From assembly GCA_030280995.1 (NCBI GenBank), contig JASXTE010000008.1, forward strand, positions 12,448,212 through 12,512,211: DNA of 64,000 nt, given 5' to 3'. Position numbers and translations under genes: made by a program. This DNA is from Hemileia vastatrix (lineage: Eukaryota; Basidiomycota; Pucciniomycetes; Pucciniales; Zaghouaniaceae). A model generated the notes under the pieces. The model was given only the letters and a program-made list of their open reading frames with translations. It searched no databases and had not been told where the DNA came from. Below are positions 10,710 to 22,656 of the stretch, piece by piece. Numbering within the stretch: the stretch's first letter is position 1; each line of letters starts with the position of its first letter.

Positions 10710-12940
10710 TGGCCAAAATAAAACTTCATGAATAAAAATAAAGTCATGTCAAGAAAGAGCACACAGCATCATTTTTATCTTTGAAACATAAAGTTTTCAA
10801 GAAAGAATTTTTTTTGAATTTCAAAGCATATAGTGACTATTTTTCCAAAATAAAGATTTTATATAATTATTTCTGAATAAATGGTAAGAATGAGCCTCAT
10901 AAATATGAAATGAAATAAATATACGATTATGGGGTATTAAGGGAAGAAAAAAAGCAACAAAAAGTAACAAATATTCTAAAGATATCCATTTTGTCATGTA
11001 ATAAAGATATTAAAAGCTGTGGGCCAAATTTCAAATTTTCTTAATAAAAATAGTAAATTTTAAACTAGACTAAGTTGAGATATTGTCAACCATTTATTAG
11101 CCCAAAGTCAGGCCTGTTGGGGGCCCTGAAGTGTCAACAAAAGGGTTAAGTAAAAACTATAGAGGGGAAAAAAGGGCCAAAACTTAAGTAGTTACAAAGA
11201 TAGTGAAAAATTTTCTTCATATTTTTTTTTTATGGATTTGTATTTCTATTTAAGAGAAATGTTCTTGTAACAGTTTTTCAATAAACCTTATTATAATACT
11301 TACATATATTGAATGGGTGCTCCATTTTCTCATGGAATATTTTACTGGGGTAAGATTTTATCTTATAAAAAGAAATATTTCTGCAATGTCACAAAATTAA
11401 GCAAATGAACAGGATAAGTCAAAACAAAGTGATAATTGTCTTAAAATTTTATTATAATTCTAATTTTTTATCTCAATTATAATCATTTTATTTCTGATAA
11501 TTCTGATTCATGATTAATAAAATAATTTTTAATACACATGGGCTTATTAATTTCATCATAGAATTTAAAAATTTCATACTAGGCTGCTAAGCAGAAACTG
11601 AAATTTTATTGCAAGTATTTTTAAACAAAATTTGAAATTATTAAGGCTGAAGGAAGTAGAAGGCTTTATTGAAACTCTCAAAGAACATTTTTCTATTTTA
11701 ATTGTGTATAAAAATTTATTATACCCTTATCAATTAACAAGAGCATTAAACTTCAGATATGAAAATACATTTCAATTTTCAAATATAATATGTTGTTTAT
11801 ATATTATTAAAAATTAGTTTTTATTGCTAGAAATAATAATGGAACCATATATCAGGTCTATATGGATCAAAAAACAATGGAAGTTCTGTTTTGTGGGGGA
11901 AACCTGCTAGCATGTGACATCAATTTTTGTAGGCAAAGTTTGTTAAATTATACATAAAAATCCATGAAATATATAGTGAATCATTGAAAAATTTATTACA
12001 TTTACATGAAAGGAAGTAGAAAATATTTTACTTAAACTTGTTTTTCATTAACTTAAATTGTAATGGTGTTATAAATGTGGGGGGGGGATTTTTTTATTTG
12101 AAATTTTAATTGTGTTAAACTATTTTCTGCTTCAATGGACCCTATAAATATAAAAAATAAGTTTTATGAGCTCTTGTATTAATTTGTCCAAGATATTTTA
12201 AACTCACATGGATTAGTAAGACATATTTCTCTGTGCACATTTTTACTAACTCAAATATCATTAAATTTAAGGGACCTAAACCAAAATTGGAAATTTGAAA
12301 TATTTCTTAAAATTATATAATATATAAACATCTTTTTTTGGTAAATTTCAGATTTCATGTTTAATTTAGCTCTGTTTGTGGCTGGTTGGGTGTTCAAAAA
12401 TCACCCCAAAATTCAATAAATTCCATACTTATTCTTTAACAAAATTGAGAAATTTCTATTAAGAAAGCTATATGCATGAAAGGTTCCATAAAAATTTTAT
12501 ATGTATTTTTTCAAACCTTTCCACAAGTTATAAACTACCAATATTCAAAGATAACAAGCAGAATAACTTATGATGGCATATAATATGGGTTATGTTTTTT
12601 GGGGAAGATTATCACTTGGAAATTTTTCTTCCATATCAGATTGGTAATTCAAATAAAAATTTAGCTATATTTATGAAAATTGGGGAAAATTTTTAATTAA
12701 AATTGGCTTAGAGCTTTTTTAAAAATGATAATTTTGGTTAGTGCAAGGATCTTTAAATTAAACAATATTTTTTCATTTAGTGGTTGGTTACTCTGATTCC
12801 TGAAATTATACAAAATCACTTGAGGACCTTTTACCTTTACAGATCTAAAAGACCCACTGTAAGGTTCTTTTCAGGTTACTTCATGGGTTAATTTAAAATT
12901 GCTCAAAAACAACTTGCCTACAAGTTGTCTTAACTTTCAC
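10710..12940. other. Interior of element V, no gene seen
   Basis: AT-rich DNA with no recognisable coding region on either strand. A short CACTA-type relic, GGGGGAAACCTGCTAGCATG, is visible near 11899. Confidence 0.4.
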
Positions 12941-13650
12941 CCTGTGAGGAGGAGTAGCTCAATCATCTTTAAATTTCATAGAATTTTTTAATTAATTTTA
13001 AAAGTTCTAATTTATTCTGGAAATCCATACAAGCTCCATAAAAACTCCAGGATACTCCGGAAAAGTTCCAAGATGCTCCAGGCAGGGAAAATAGAACACG
13101 TGACCTAACTATGCATATAAAGCTGTGGAAACAAAATTAGAATATATATTGAAAGAGGAATACATCCCAATACTAACAACTAATAATGCATATCAACAAC
13201 TACTATCTTATATTTAAATAACATTTAAAAATTTTTAATACCCTTATAAAAATAACACTTTTATATAGAATTTCTTAAATATAATTCCACAACACATTTT
13301 TATATACTTATAGGGTATCATTATAAACAACTCATCTTCAGGGACTTAATTTTAACAACTTTTCACAAAATTAAAAACTCCATAAAAAATTTAAATATTC
13401 AATCATTTAAATAGATTTTCTGGTACAACTTTACTGTTGTATTTTCTTCATCTAAACTAAAAGAACACCATTTTAACATCTCAAAACATTATTATCAAAT
13501 AGTTAACTGGTCTTTCTTTATCACTTAGAATTATTAGCTTAGTTAATTGTGAAATATTATTTAACTTAAAGTGACAGGTTTTTCTTCTTTTTATCCAACT
13601 CCCTTGGATTCTGTTTACAGAAAGGCAACTGTAAGAGTCTTTCTATGACA

Positions 13651-14229
13651 TGTCAAAGCTAACCTCCATCTGAAATTTTTATCCTCAATTTTTCATAACC
13701 ACATCTTGGACAACTTTCTGAATATCCCAGCCTCCTTACCTTGTTGAGCACTTACACACTCATCCCATTGTGTCTAATCCTTCTATCCATTCAGATCTCT
13801 CTCCATCTGATCATCTCATTTTTGCTTCTTTTCATCATTGAATATCCTAACATGCCTTTTATACCATAACTTCTCAAATGCAGCCTTCTCCCACTTGTTC
13901 TTTAAGCTAAACTACTCTCTCTTTCCTTTTCTCAGCTAGGAAATCAAAAACCATTCAACTAAAAAATTCACAAATCAAATTTTCTTCCTTCAGGTCAGTA
14001 TGGGGTTTTAAGTGGAGTATATTATTTTGTAGTCCCCCCCCACAAAAAAATAATTCCTAATAATTGACCCTTTTACTTTTTCACCCTGGGATCAACCCTT
14101 GCTCCAATCTCTCCTTTCAACAGAAACATCCCAACCACCCAAAACAACCCAAACTTCCGTAATTTCTAGTCTCATTCATTCTTTTTCTCCACTTGAAGCA
14201 ATCTAATATTTGGTTCGATATATTTTACC
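13651..14229. other. Spacer between R and el1, possible LINE relic
   Basis: Pyrimidine-rich sequence. In one plus frame a phrase like SIHSDLSPSDHLIF (about 13790-13830) recalls the SDH motif of LINE endonucleases, but stops are frequent and nothing else supports it. Nothing else seen. Confidence 0.25.
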
Positions 14230-15033
14230 TTTCATGCGCCACGTGGCACTTGAGGCAAAAGCAGCTCATTAAATCAATAATGAAGAGGTCTAAATCAATA
14301 TTTGAAGCGCAGAAGCGATTCTACATAGCAACTGAAACTCTCCTTTTTGTACTCACTGTTCAACCACGCTAATCTAAACTTTAAATCTAAATTAGTTAAT
14401 CTCTCAATAGTGTGTTTAGTCTTTTCTTCAATAGGCTACGCACAGCGCAACAGTCAATGAAATATTCAGCTAAAGGTTTATTAAGTGTCTGTGGGTTATT
14501 AACAGGGGTAGTGAGCATGGACGGGATGGTTAGTAGAGGGTTAAAGGGTTAAAGGATGTTAGTGAGGAGGGTCCAGGTGTAATGGGTGTTTTTTGGAGGC
14601 CTGTGGTGTGCGGAATGATGGATGGGCATGAGGTCATTGCAAGGAGGAGTAATAGATATAAAAGGGATTGGATTTTGGTTCGACATTCTTTAGAATTAAA
14701 TTATAAAGTGTACATATAGTTAATAGTGGTAAAGCTTCAGGTTAAATCATTATTATTGAACATTTCTTTATTTTCTCAGTAATCATTTCTAAAACTTAAA
14801 TATTTGATTATTGAGTTTACAGCCCTTGGTGAGATCCTAAGAATATTAATATTACCTTTAAATTATATTGAGATTCTTATCAAACATATCTCAAAGAAGC
14901 AGCTCTTCCTTTGACTCATCTTTGAATCACTTCCTTGAATATTTCCTCTGTACTTCAAAGAAGTTTCTAAACTCCTCCCTCCATCTCAATTTCAGGAACA
15001 CTTTCGACCTTGTGCTTAGGTCATCCGGTGACA
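14230..15033 (+). repeat. 5' LTR of el1
   Basis: It matches 24340-25132 nearly base for base (CTCATTAAATCAATAA, AAGAGGTCTAAATC, TTAACAGGGGTAGTGAGCAT and more) and ends TCCGGTGACA. The start TTTCATGCGCCACGTGGCAC aligns with TGTCACACGCCACGT of the 3' LTR. Left flank is TTACC. Confidence 0.85.
14656..14664 (+). promoter_or_regulatory. TATA box of el1 LTR
   Basis: GATATAAAAGGG occurs in the middle of the 5' LTR and is repeated in the 3' LTR near 24755. Position in the LTR before the transcribed part fits the retrotransposon promoter. Confidence 0.5.
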
Positions 15034-15109
15034 GTATAATTTAATTCTCCGTAGTTCTCATTCTTTGCACTACTACGTCCTTTTTCAGGTTTTTTTAAAT
15101 TCTTTAAAA

Positions 15110-16262
15110 ATGGCACCTGTTCAACGCACTCCTCCTACGGGCGCTACTACTAGGGCTTGCACCAGAGGCAGGCCAACAGCCACACGACCTGTTTCCTGCA
15201 CTCACTACCTGGAACCTCTCGACCTTAGGGAAGGGGAACACTCAGTCCAATCTGTGGAAGACATCCCCCAGGATTTTGATGACTCTAGCAATGAAGAAGA
15301 AGGAGAGGATACGGTGCATGAGGCACCATCTGCCCCTGCTACTCACCCTTCTGGTCAACCTTCGGAACCTGGACCATCTAATTCTCTAGAAGTCTTCATG
15401 TGACTTTTCATGAAAACACTTTCAAATCCAACATCTTTGGAGGAATCCAAATTCAAAACTCCTTCCATGAAATCTGCTGAAAAATTTGATGGAGAACACC
15501 CAGACAGATTGCGCCCCTTCTTGCAAACCTGAAAGCTCCTGTTCCATAACAACAAATCAAAGCTTGTTTACGCTTCTTCATTCCTAGCCGGAAAAGCAGC
15601 CTGATGGTTCAAACCTTATCTTCTCATGCTCTCTTCGACAGAAACCCACTTACTTATCAATAACTGGGAAAAGTTCAAAGACCAACTTTTTACGTTGTTT
15701 GGTAACCCTAATGAAACTGACAATGCGGAAATTGAACTTGATTTCCTCTGCATGAGTGATAATGGTAAAGTCTCTAAATATATCTCAAACTTTAGAGCAC
15801 TTCAAACTTGAGTAGGTTGGAATGATGCTGCCCTCAAATATCATTTCAAAAAGGGACTTCTTTTGAGGATTCTGGATCAATTAAATCTTCATGGTCAGAA
15901 TATGACTACCTTAATGGATTTAATGGATCAAATTCTCGAACTCAACAGTGTTTACTAAGGAGGACTACAACATTTTCAATAGACCAACAAATCTCAAGGC
16001 CTAAATTTTCAATAGGGACCTTCTTAACACCCACAGCCAACTCAATCCAAACCCAATAAGGGAAAGGACAAAACTCGACCAAAAGGCTAGACCCCAGGCA
16101 ATATCAGTAGGTATTGGACCCAAAAGGGGAACTTAAAGTAGCTGAGAGGAAGAGACAAGCAGATAATGGGCTATGTATGTATTGTGGGGGTAAGCACAAG
16201 CTAGAAGATTTTGTGAAGTTGAAGGAAAGAGAAGGTACTATTTCAAGGTCAAAAAACTAATA
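15110..16262 (+). pseudogene. gag: Gag of el1, degraded
   Basis: The start ATG at 15110 is shared with el2 (MAPVQ, then RG(R)P). A Pro/Ser-rich and acidic N-terminus (EEEGEDTVHEAPSAPA) leads into the capsid-like region with KFDGEHPDRLRPFL, YASSFLAGKAA.WF and a segment to about 15810. Stops interrupt it at about 15402, 15531, 15602 and later. Near 16170 a retroviral-type zinc knuckle is recognisable as LCMYCGGKHKLED, lacking its last Cys (Phe instead). Gag packages the element RNA in the cytoplasm. Confidence 0.75.
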
Positions 16263-16274
16263 GATAGTTTACTT

Positions 16275-17018
16275 GTGTGCAAAGCAAACTATCTAATCTC
16301 TCACAGTGCACAAAACCTCCATATATTAAGGACTGGAGTTGCCTTAAACCGCTTGAGATTCATTCTTTTTAAGGAGGATACCCCCTTCAGTTGTCTCATA
16401 GACTCTGGAGCTTCAATTTCTTTTGTCATTTTATCTTTTTCTGAGAAGTTAAAGCTGAAATTCAAAGATATTGACCGACCTCCAATTTATTTGGTTGATT
16501 AGTGGAACCCAAATGTTGGGTAAGTAAGAAAGTTTTATTTGTTTTCAACTTTCCCAATTCCCCTCCCTTTGAGTGAGAATTATCAGTCTTGGATGCCCCA
16601 AAAATGGACAATACCATTCTTGGCCATGACTTTTTAACGCATTGGAATCATGAAATTGATTGGTCATGAGGATTGATAACCCCACTTGCTAAGTATATTT
16701 CTGATTCTTCAATGCAGGTCAATAGGGAGTTAAACAACCCACCTGACAATGTCCTGCTAGAGGACAAATCTCTGCCAGATAACTTGCAAGCATCTGATCT
16801 TTCTCTAAATGAGCAATTGGGTAACCCTTCTAGCTCAATCACTTCACTCAAAGAGGATTTAAATGGCCTTAAAGTAGTCAAATTATGCTCTCTCAATTCT
16901 GGTCTTCCCTCAACAGATTCTCTTGAAGAAGATGAGAACAACCAAATCAACTTTGAAGCCATTAAATCAATTCTACCGGAAATCTATCACAATTTCCTTG
17001 ATGTTTTCTCAATCCATA
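16275..17018 (+). pseudogene. pol: Protease region of el1
   Basis: The frame at 16275-16502 contains FSCLIDSGASISF, the LIDSGA active-site motif of retroelement aspartic proteases. The following frame (16673-17018) has a Ser/Asp-rich linker and ends in PEIYHNFLDVFS, the usual lead into the reverse transcriptase. Stops separate these pieces. The MITE at 17019 cuts this linker. Confidence 0.75.
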
Positions 17019-17279
17019 CACTATGCAATATAGGGGGTGGACTTGCTAGCAAGTCCTCAACCTGAACTCAGATGGAACTCAGATGGAACTCAGACTGAAC
17101 TCATACTGAACCCATACTGAACTCTACTTGAACACCCACCTAAAACTGTTCTGCTGAGTGGTGTTCATCCCTGATTGTATGGTTCCTTTATCAATAGCTC
17201 AATGTGTGTTCAACCTGTGGTGAGTTTGGGTCCAAGGTTGTGGACTCGCTAGCAAGTCCGCCCCCCATATTGTGTGGTG
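17019..17279 (+). mobile_element. CACTA-like MITE, 261 bp, inside el1 pol
   Basis: It begins CACTATGCAATATAGGGGG and ends CCCCCCATATTGTGTGGTG, and each end carries GGACTTGCTAGCAAGTCC or a one-base variant. ATA flanks both sides (17016-17018, 17280-17282). Removing the insert plus one ATA rejoins the pol frame to KANKL, as in el2, so the target site duplication is confirmed by the empty site. Length equals that of the copy at 9420-9680. Confidence 0.92.
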
Positions 17280-17282
17280 ATA

Positions 17283-18706
17283 AGGCCAATAAGTTAACAC
17301 CTCATCAACCCTACAACCATCAAATAGAGTTAATAGGGCCAGTACCTCCGGCAGGTCCTGTCTATTATTTTTCAAAGGACAAATCTCAAGTTCTTTGAGA
17401 CTACATTGCAGATAATGTAGCCAAAGTTTTCATCAGAGCCAGTAAATCTCCAACCGGCTCCCCTGTTCTTTTTTTAAAGAAAAAGGATGGTAGCCTTAGG
17501 TTGTGTGTTGACTATAAAAATCTCAACACAGTCACTAAGAAGAATGCATATCCTGTTCCGCTTATGTCATTGCTTCTTACCCTTTTCAATGGTGCTAATT
17601 TCTTTTCTAAAATTGATCTTAGGGGTGCTTATCAACTTATTTGTATTGCGGAAGAAAATGAAGCACTGACTGAAATGCGCACTAGATTTGGTAGTTTTGA
17701 ATATTTAGTTATGCCTTTTGGATTGTGTAATGCACCATTTAATTTTCAAACTTTTGTTAATGACATCTTTCAAGATGATGTCAAAAAATTTGTTGTTGTC
17801 TATTTAGACAATATTTTAATTTTCTCAAAGACACTTGATGAACATATTCATCATGTTTGAAAGGTTCTAAACTGCCTTCGAGATCAGGGTCTCTACGCCA
17901 AGCACAATAAATGTGAATTCCATCTTAAATCTATTGATTTTCTGGGTTTTACGTTGTCCACTGATGGTTTAGTCATGGACAACAAAAAGGTCAAAAAAGT
18001 CCTGGAATGGCCCGAGCCCAAAACTGTTAAATCCCTCCAAGGATTTTTAGGTTTTGCCAATTTCTATAGAAGATTTATTAAAGATTACTCTAAAACTATT
18101 TCCAATCTTACTTCCCTTCTTAGAAAACATATTCCTTTTGTTTTTACTTCTACAGCACAAAAGGAATTTGAAGCATTGAAGACTGCCTACACTACAGATC
18201 CAATTCTTTGTCACTTTGATCCTTCTGCTTTGACAATAGTCGAGACAGACGCTAGTTATTATGCTATTGAAGGGGTCATCTCTCAATTAAATCCTGAAAC
18301 AAAATTGTTTCATCCTGTTGATTTTGAGTCGTGCAAACTCATTGTGGCAGAATTAAATAATGAAATTCATGACAAAGATCTTTTAGCTATCATTCATTGT
18401 CTTAAAAAATGGCGCTCTTTTCTTCTCAGCCTAGATAGTCCTTTTCAGATCCTGACTGACCATAATGCTTTGAAATACTTCATGTTTTCCAAATTTCTAA
18501 CCAGGCATCAGGCCAGGTTGGCAGAATTTCTGTCTGAATATCCTTTTTCTATTTCCTATCACCCAGATAAGAACTGTATTGTCCCAGATATCCTGTCACT
18601 TTGGGATGACGCTTACCCACAGCAGAGGGAGGAATTTACTGACAAGAACCCAGAAAATATGAAATCAATCTTCAACGAATCAATGTTAACAACTCATAAA
18701 CTTAAT
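17283..18706 (+). pseudogene. pol: Reverse transcriptase and RNase H of el1
   Basis: RT motifs are clear: LRLCVDYKNLN (about 17500), FFSKIDLRGAYQL, FGSFEYLVMPFGLCNAP and VVYLDNILIFSK. The last should be YLDD, so one catalytic Asp is Asn (codon at 17810-17812), which should abolish polymerase activity. A TGA at about 17858 breaks the frame. After GFLGFANFYRRFI the RNase H domain follows with ETDASYYAIEG (about 18241), LLAIIHCLKKWR and ILTDHNALKYF. The order and sequence are those of Ty3/gypsy chromoviruses. Confidence 0.9.
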
Positions 18707-18709
18707 TAA

Positions 18710-20169
18710 ATGACAATTCAATCTTTTCAAAATCCACTATCCAACATTCTTGAAGCTCAGTCGAAGGACAATTATTGTTTATGGTTAAAAGACAAAATCC
18801 TCTCGAAGCAAGGGGCCAAAAGATTTAGTATTGAATCAGGTCTATTAGTGTTCAAAGGTAGAGTAGTCATACCCAACAACAATGAAATAAAATTATGGAT
18901 TTTCAATAGTCAACATGATTCTCCATTAGCTGGTCATTTCGGTGTTAATAAAACCTACCAGTTAAAAGTGAGGGATTTCTTCTGGCCAGGAATGACCAGA
19001 GAAATCAAGGCCTATATAAGATCTTGTTACAAATGTAATAGGAATAAGGCTCCCCGTAACCTGAAGCATGGGTTGCTTCAACCACTTCCTATTCCCTCTA
19101 AACATTGGGAATCTTTATCGATGGATTTTATTTCTCAACTTCCTCTTTCTAATAACTTTGATGCTATATTAGTAATAGTAGATAGATTTTAAAAAATTTC
19201 TATTTTCATAAAAACCACTACTACTGCTACAGCAGAATATTTGTAAAAATTGTTTCTAGAATACGTATTTTCCAAACATGGCTTACCTAATGATATTATT
19301 TCAGATAGAGGCTCATTGTTTGTATCCACATTCTGGACTCAATTGTGTCGACAACTCAATATCACAAGGAATCTCTCCATGGCCTATCATCCTTAAACCA
19401 ATGGGAAAACGGAAAGGGTCAACCAAATCCTTGAACAATACCTCCAAATGTACATCAGTTATCAACAAGACAATTGGACTACATGTTTATCATTGGCCAA
19501 ATTTGCTTATAATAACTCGACTAATTTTTTGACACAACAATCTCCTTTTGAAACTGTTTATGGAAGACATCCTCAATTCAACTCAATCCATGTAGGAACT
19601 AGTCATCCTGCGGAACATTATCTTCAAACCATATCACGACTCCAAGAAGAACTTAAATCAAACTTGGAATTAGCAATTCAAAGGTACAAGGAACAGGTGG
19701 AAAAACATCGATAATCTGCTCCTTCCTTTAAACCAGGCAAAAAAGTATGGCTCAATGCACGAAACATTCAAACGACTGGACCATCTAAGAAACTGGCCAA
19801 AAATCACTTGGGACCATTCGAAATCGACTCTGAAGTCTCTATACTATATTTCAACTCAAGCTACCTCCTAAATAGCAGGCTATTCACCCTGTTTTCCACG
19901 TATCTCTCCTGGAACTGGCTTGAGAAACATACCCGGGCAGGAACCAACCTCCTCCGGAGCTGGTCGAAGTAGAGGACCATCTAGAGTGGGAAGTAAGCCG
20001 TATCCGTGATTCAAGAATGAGCAAGGGGAAAATTCAATACCTTGTGGAATGGGAAGGCTTCCTCAATGACTCAGACAAAACATCCTGGGAACCAACCATC
20101 AATGTTTCTAATGCCCCTGAACTCCTAAAATCTTTTCATCTTAAATATCCTTTAAAACCAAAACCTTAA
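18710..20169 (+). pseudogene. pol: Integrase with chromodomain of el1
   Basis: The zinc domain HHCC is seen as DSPLAGHFGVNKTY ... CYKCNRNK (18910-19050). The catalytic core runs MDFISQLPLS ... IVDRF, HGLPNDIISDRG (about 19285) and the TNGKTERVNQILEQYL region (about 19405), which carries the Glu. Stops at 19189 and 19243 and a frameshift near 19400 break it. The GPY/F-like region follows, then a C-terminal chromodomain (about 19968-20169: VEWEGF ... SWEPTINVSNAPELLKSF). Chromodomains bind histone marks and steer integration to heterochromatin. Confidence 0.88.
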
Positions 20170-20784
20170 AACTCTCTTTTATTTTTATTTTTTCTTCTCT
20201 TCTCTTCTCTTTTCTTTTCTTAAAATTCTAAAACCTCTTCTCTTCTAAAAATCCTTACTCTGTTTTCTTTTTTTTTCTTCTTTTTCAAAAAGTTTTTTTT
20301 CAACCTTCTTTAAATAAATAAAATAAAATAAAATAAGATTAAATAAAACCAAATTTTTTAAAAAAAAAAAACAAAACAAAAACAAAGTCTTAAAAATTTC
20401 ATCAAAATAAAATCTTAAAAATCAATAATTCCTTTAATTTTCATTCTTTTATCCTTTCAAGTTTTTTATTTTTTTAAAAATACATTTTTTTTCCTTATTT
20501 CTTTTTCTTTGAACTATCAAAATCAACTTTTAAATCTCTCTTTTAAAATTTTTCGAACAAATTACTCTTTTCTTTCAAATTCCTTTTTTTAAAACTATTT
20601 TTTTCCTTTCTTTTCAAATAACCAAAATTCCTAAAAAAACTTCAAAAATAACCTTGAATAAATTTTCATGAATAACAATTTTTTCTTTTTTTTTCTCATT
20701 AAATTTTCATTTAAAAACAGAAAAACCAAAATTTTCAACCAGCTATCTTTTCTTACTTTAACTTTTCTTTCTTAACAAAATTTA
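20170..20784. repeat. Pyrimidine-rich spacer between convergent genes of el1
   Basis: The plus strand is C/T-rich (repeated TTCTCTTCTCTT, CTTTTC) with an AAATAAAATAAAATAA run near 20315. It lies between the sense pol stop and the stop of the antisense gene, exactly where el2 has a 9-bp minisatellite. It may hold the terminators of both convergent transcripts. Confidence 0.6.
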
Positions 20785-21003
20785 AACTAAAATTTCCTCA
20801 GAGGCGGCATAAACAATCTTGTTGATCTCATCACTTAAGTTTTCAATGAATCGAACTCGTTGAACCTGCCAAGGTTTCTTGGACCACACCTGGTCAAGGG
20901 TTTCCTCATTCTCCTCCCTCAAATCAACCTCCGGTTGACTGGCCTCAACTGGCAGCGATGGAACAGCTTCCACAATCGGAACTTCTGCAATGACATCTGA
21001 ATT

Positions 21004-21072
21004 CTAAAATTTATAACATATAGTCATCAGTGTAAAGTCAAAAAAATTGAAACAAGAAAAGGCAAAACTTAC
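21004..21072 (-). other. Intron in antisense gene of el1
   Basis: Minus-strand donor GTAAGT and acceptor TTTTAG bound 69 bases. Joining the exons keeps an open frame from LRQFLEPDPVFE to SDVIAEVPIVEA. El2 has GTAAGT at the corresponding place (about 32311). Confidence 0.65.
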
Positions 21073-21391
21073 TTCAAAAACAGGATCGGGTTCTAAAAAC
21101 TGCCTCAGAGTGACCTCTATTGTCACTCCCTTCTCCTCTTCATCATCATCCTTGATGATCATCCGCCGCTTTTTCGGAGTCTGGTTTGAGATGGGAACCT
21201 CATCCTCTTCAACTAGCTCATCCACCTCTTTTTCCACTCCTTGATTTCGACCTGTGGCCTGGGCTACCCAAGTCGCCACGTTATCCTCGACCTCTTCCTC
21301 CTCCTGTTCCACTGATCAATTGTCCCCGACCAATACGTCCCAAATGTCTTGGACCACCTCTTTGGTCTTAGGGATCACCCAGTACTTAGTC

Positions 21392-22656
21392 TGTCAGTAT
21401 AGTCTAGTATATAAGTATGATATAATAGTATTTATTTATGGTCCTACTACTTATTGATAAATGATTTAGTGATTAAACCTCAGGGGAAGACTAATAAAAT
21501 AGTTATACTCAAATAAAACTCACAATACTTGGATTTTGAGGCGTGCTATTGGTGGAAAATAGATAAATAGAATATAGTTATAGCTTATATAATGATAATA
21601 TCAATTTATAAATGCTTTATAAAAAATTTCTAAATGATAATCATTGTGTTATAATGTTTATTTGAATTTTAGTAAGTAAGTGATGTCTAATAAACGTCAA
21701 AATTTTATAATATATTTCTAAATTTTAATCATTGTATTGAAGTGTTTTATTGAATTGCAGTAAGTAATTGATGATAAATAACCGTCAAAATCCCTCCTTA
21801 CTTATACCCAAATCCCCTGGAGTGCAGAGACCTTCAATCCAGATGATGTCACTGCTATCCCCGGCAATTACAGCACTGTGAGGGCCCATCACCTCATCAT
21901 GGCGTCAACTTCCAGCAGATTCAACACCCAGACCTCCAGTAAGGACCCTCCATCACAATTAATGATAACACAGATCTATACCACAAATAGAAAATCCAGA
22001 TAAAAGCGGATACCATAAAGAAACAGGTAAAATAAGCAATCAAAAAGAGATTTAATGAAACCCAAAGCATATAAAGGAAACAATTGAAATTTCCAAGCCC
22101 CCAATAACATCCCTAAGAATCAATATTAACCCAGCAATGACCTCCCAACCCATAAATTGGGGAATATCCATCCAAGGAAGCAGATTAAGTTGTACAGACT
22201 GAGTGTATGCGCCTGAAATAGATGTTTATGCTTCTGTAGGCGTTGTGAGTCCACTGTATACGTCCATATGACCTAAAATAAACAGAAAAACAAAGGTTAT
22301 AGGCTATTAAGGGTCTAAAACACACTTATATACCTAAATATACATAATATACTGCATATTTCACTGAATATGAGATTTATGTATACATATAAGCTTATGT
22401 ATAACAATAATTACTTCATATTTCTTATGATAAGTATATTATGACTCCATTAACACCTTAATAGGTATTATTAGGCTATGGATAAGCTATTTAAACTACT
22501 ATAATTTATATAATAGAGTAATAATTATATATATATGTAATATAATCATATATATTATTATTTTAACCTTATTTTTAAGATATAAGCTTGATTTACTTAG
22601 GTTTATCTTATTTTAAGTATAAGAAATACTCAGTCCTAGGGATATCTAGGCTGACA
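21392..22656 (+). mobile_element. Solo LTR, TGTCAG family, copy 1
   Basis: Starts TGTCAGTATAGTCTAG, ends ATATCTAGGCTGACA, with perfect 5-bp copies TAGTC on both sides (21387-21391, 22657-22661). The same 1.15-1.27-kb unit occurs at 50413-51562 and, inverted, at 58557-59754, each with its own perfect 5-bp duplication. TG...CA ends, the 5-bp duplications and lack of any coding domain identify it as an LTR left by recombination. Confidence 0.88.

Larger units (their letters stand above)
9039..12944. mobile_element. TIR element V (3.9 kb) inserted in LTR of R
   Basis: The insertion is flanked by perfect TGAGG copies at 9034-9038 and 12945-12949. Its ends are inverted repeats: the left end reads CACAGATTAAAATATAAG then ACAACTTGTAGGTAAG, and the right end reversed reads CAGGGTGAAAGTTAAG then ACAACTTGTAGGCAAG. 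No transposase is recognisable inside; the interior is AT-rich with a CACTA-like MITE, a T-rich tract, a hairpin repeat and a short exon-like fragment. I read it as a non-autonomous DNA transposon. The superfamily is uncertain because a 5-bp duplication with CA-type ends does not fit one family cleanly. Confidence 0.6.
8636..13650 (+). repeat. 3' LTR of element R, split by element V
   Basis: 8636-9038 matches the first part and 12945-13650 the rest of the LTR seen at 1-950 and 40293-41620. The two halves rejoin cleanly when the 3.9-kb element V and one TGAGG copy are removed. The right end is near TTCTATGACA (about 13650), where the sister copies read TTCTACA. Confidence 0.7.
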
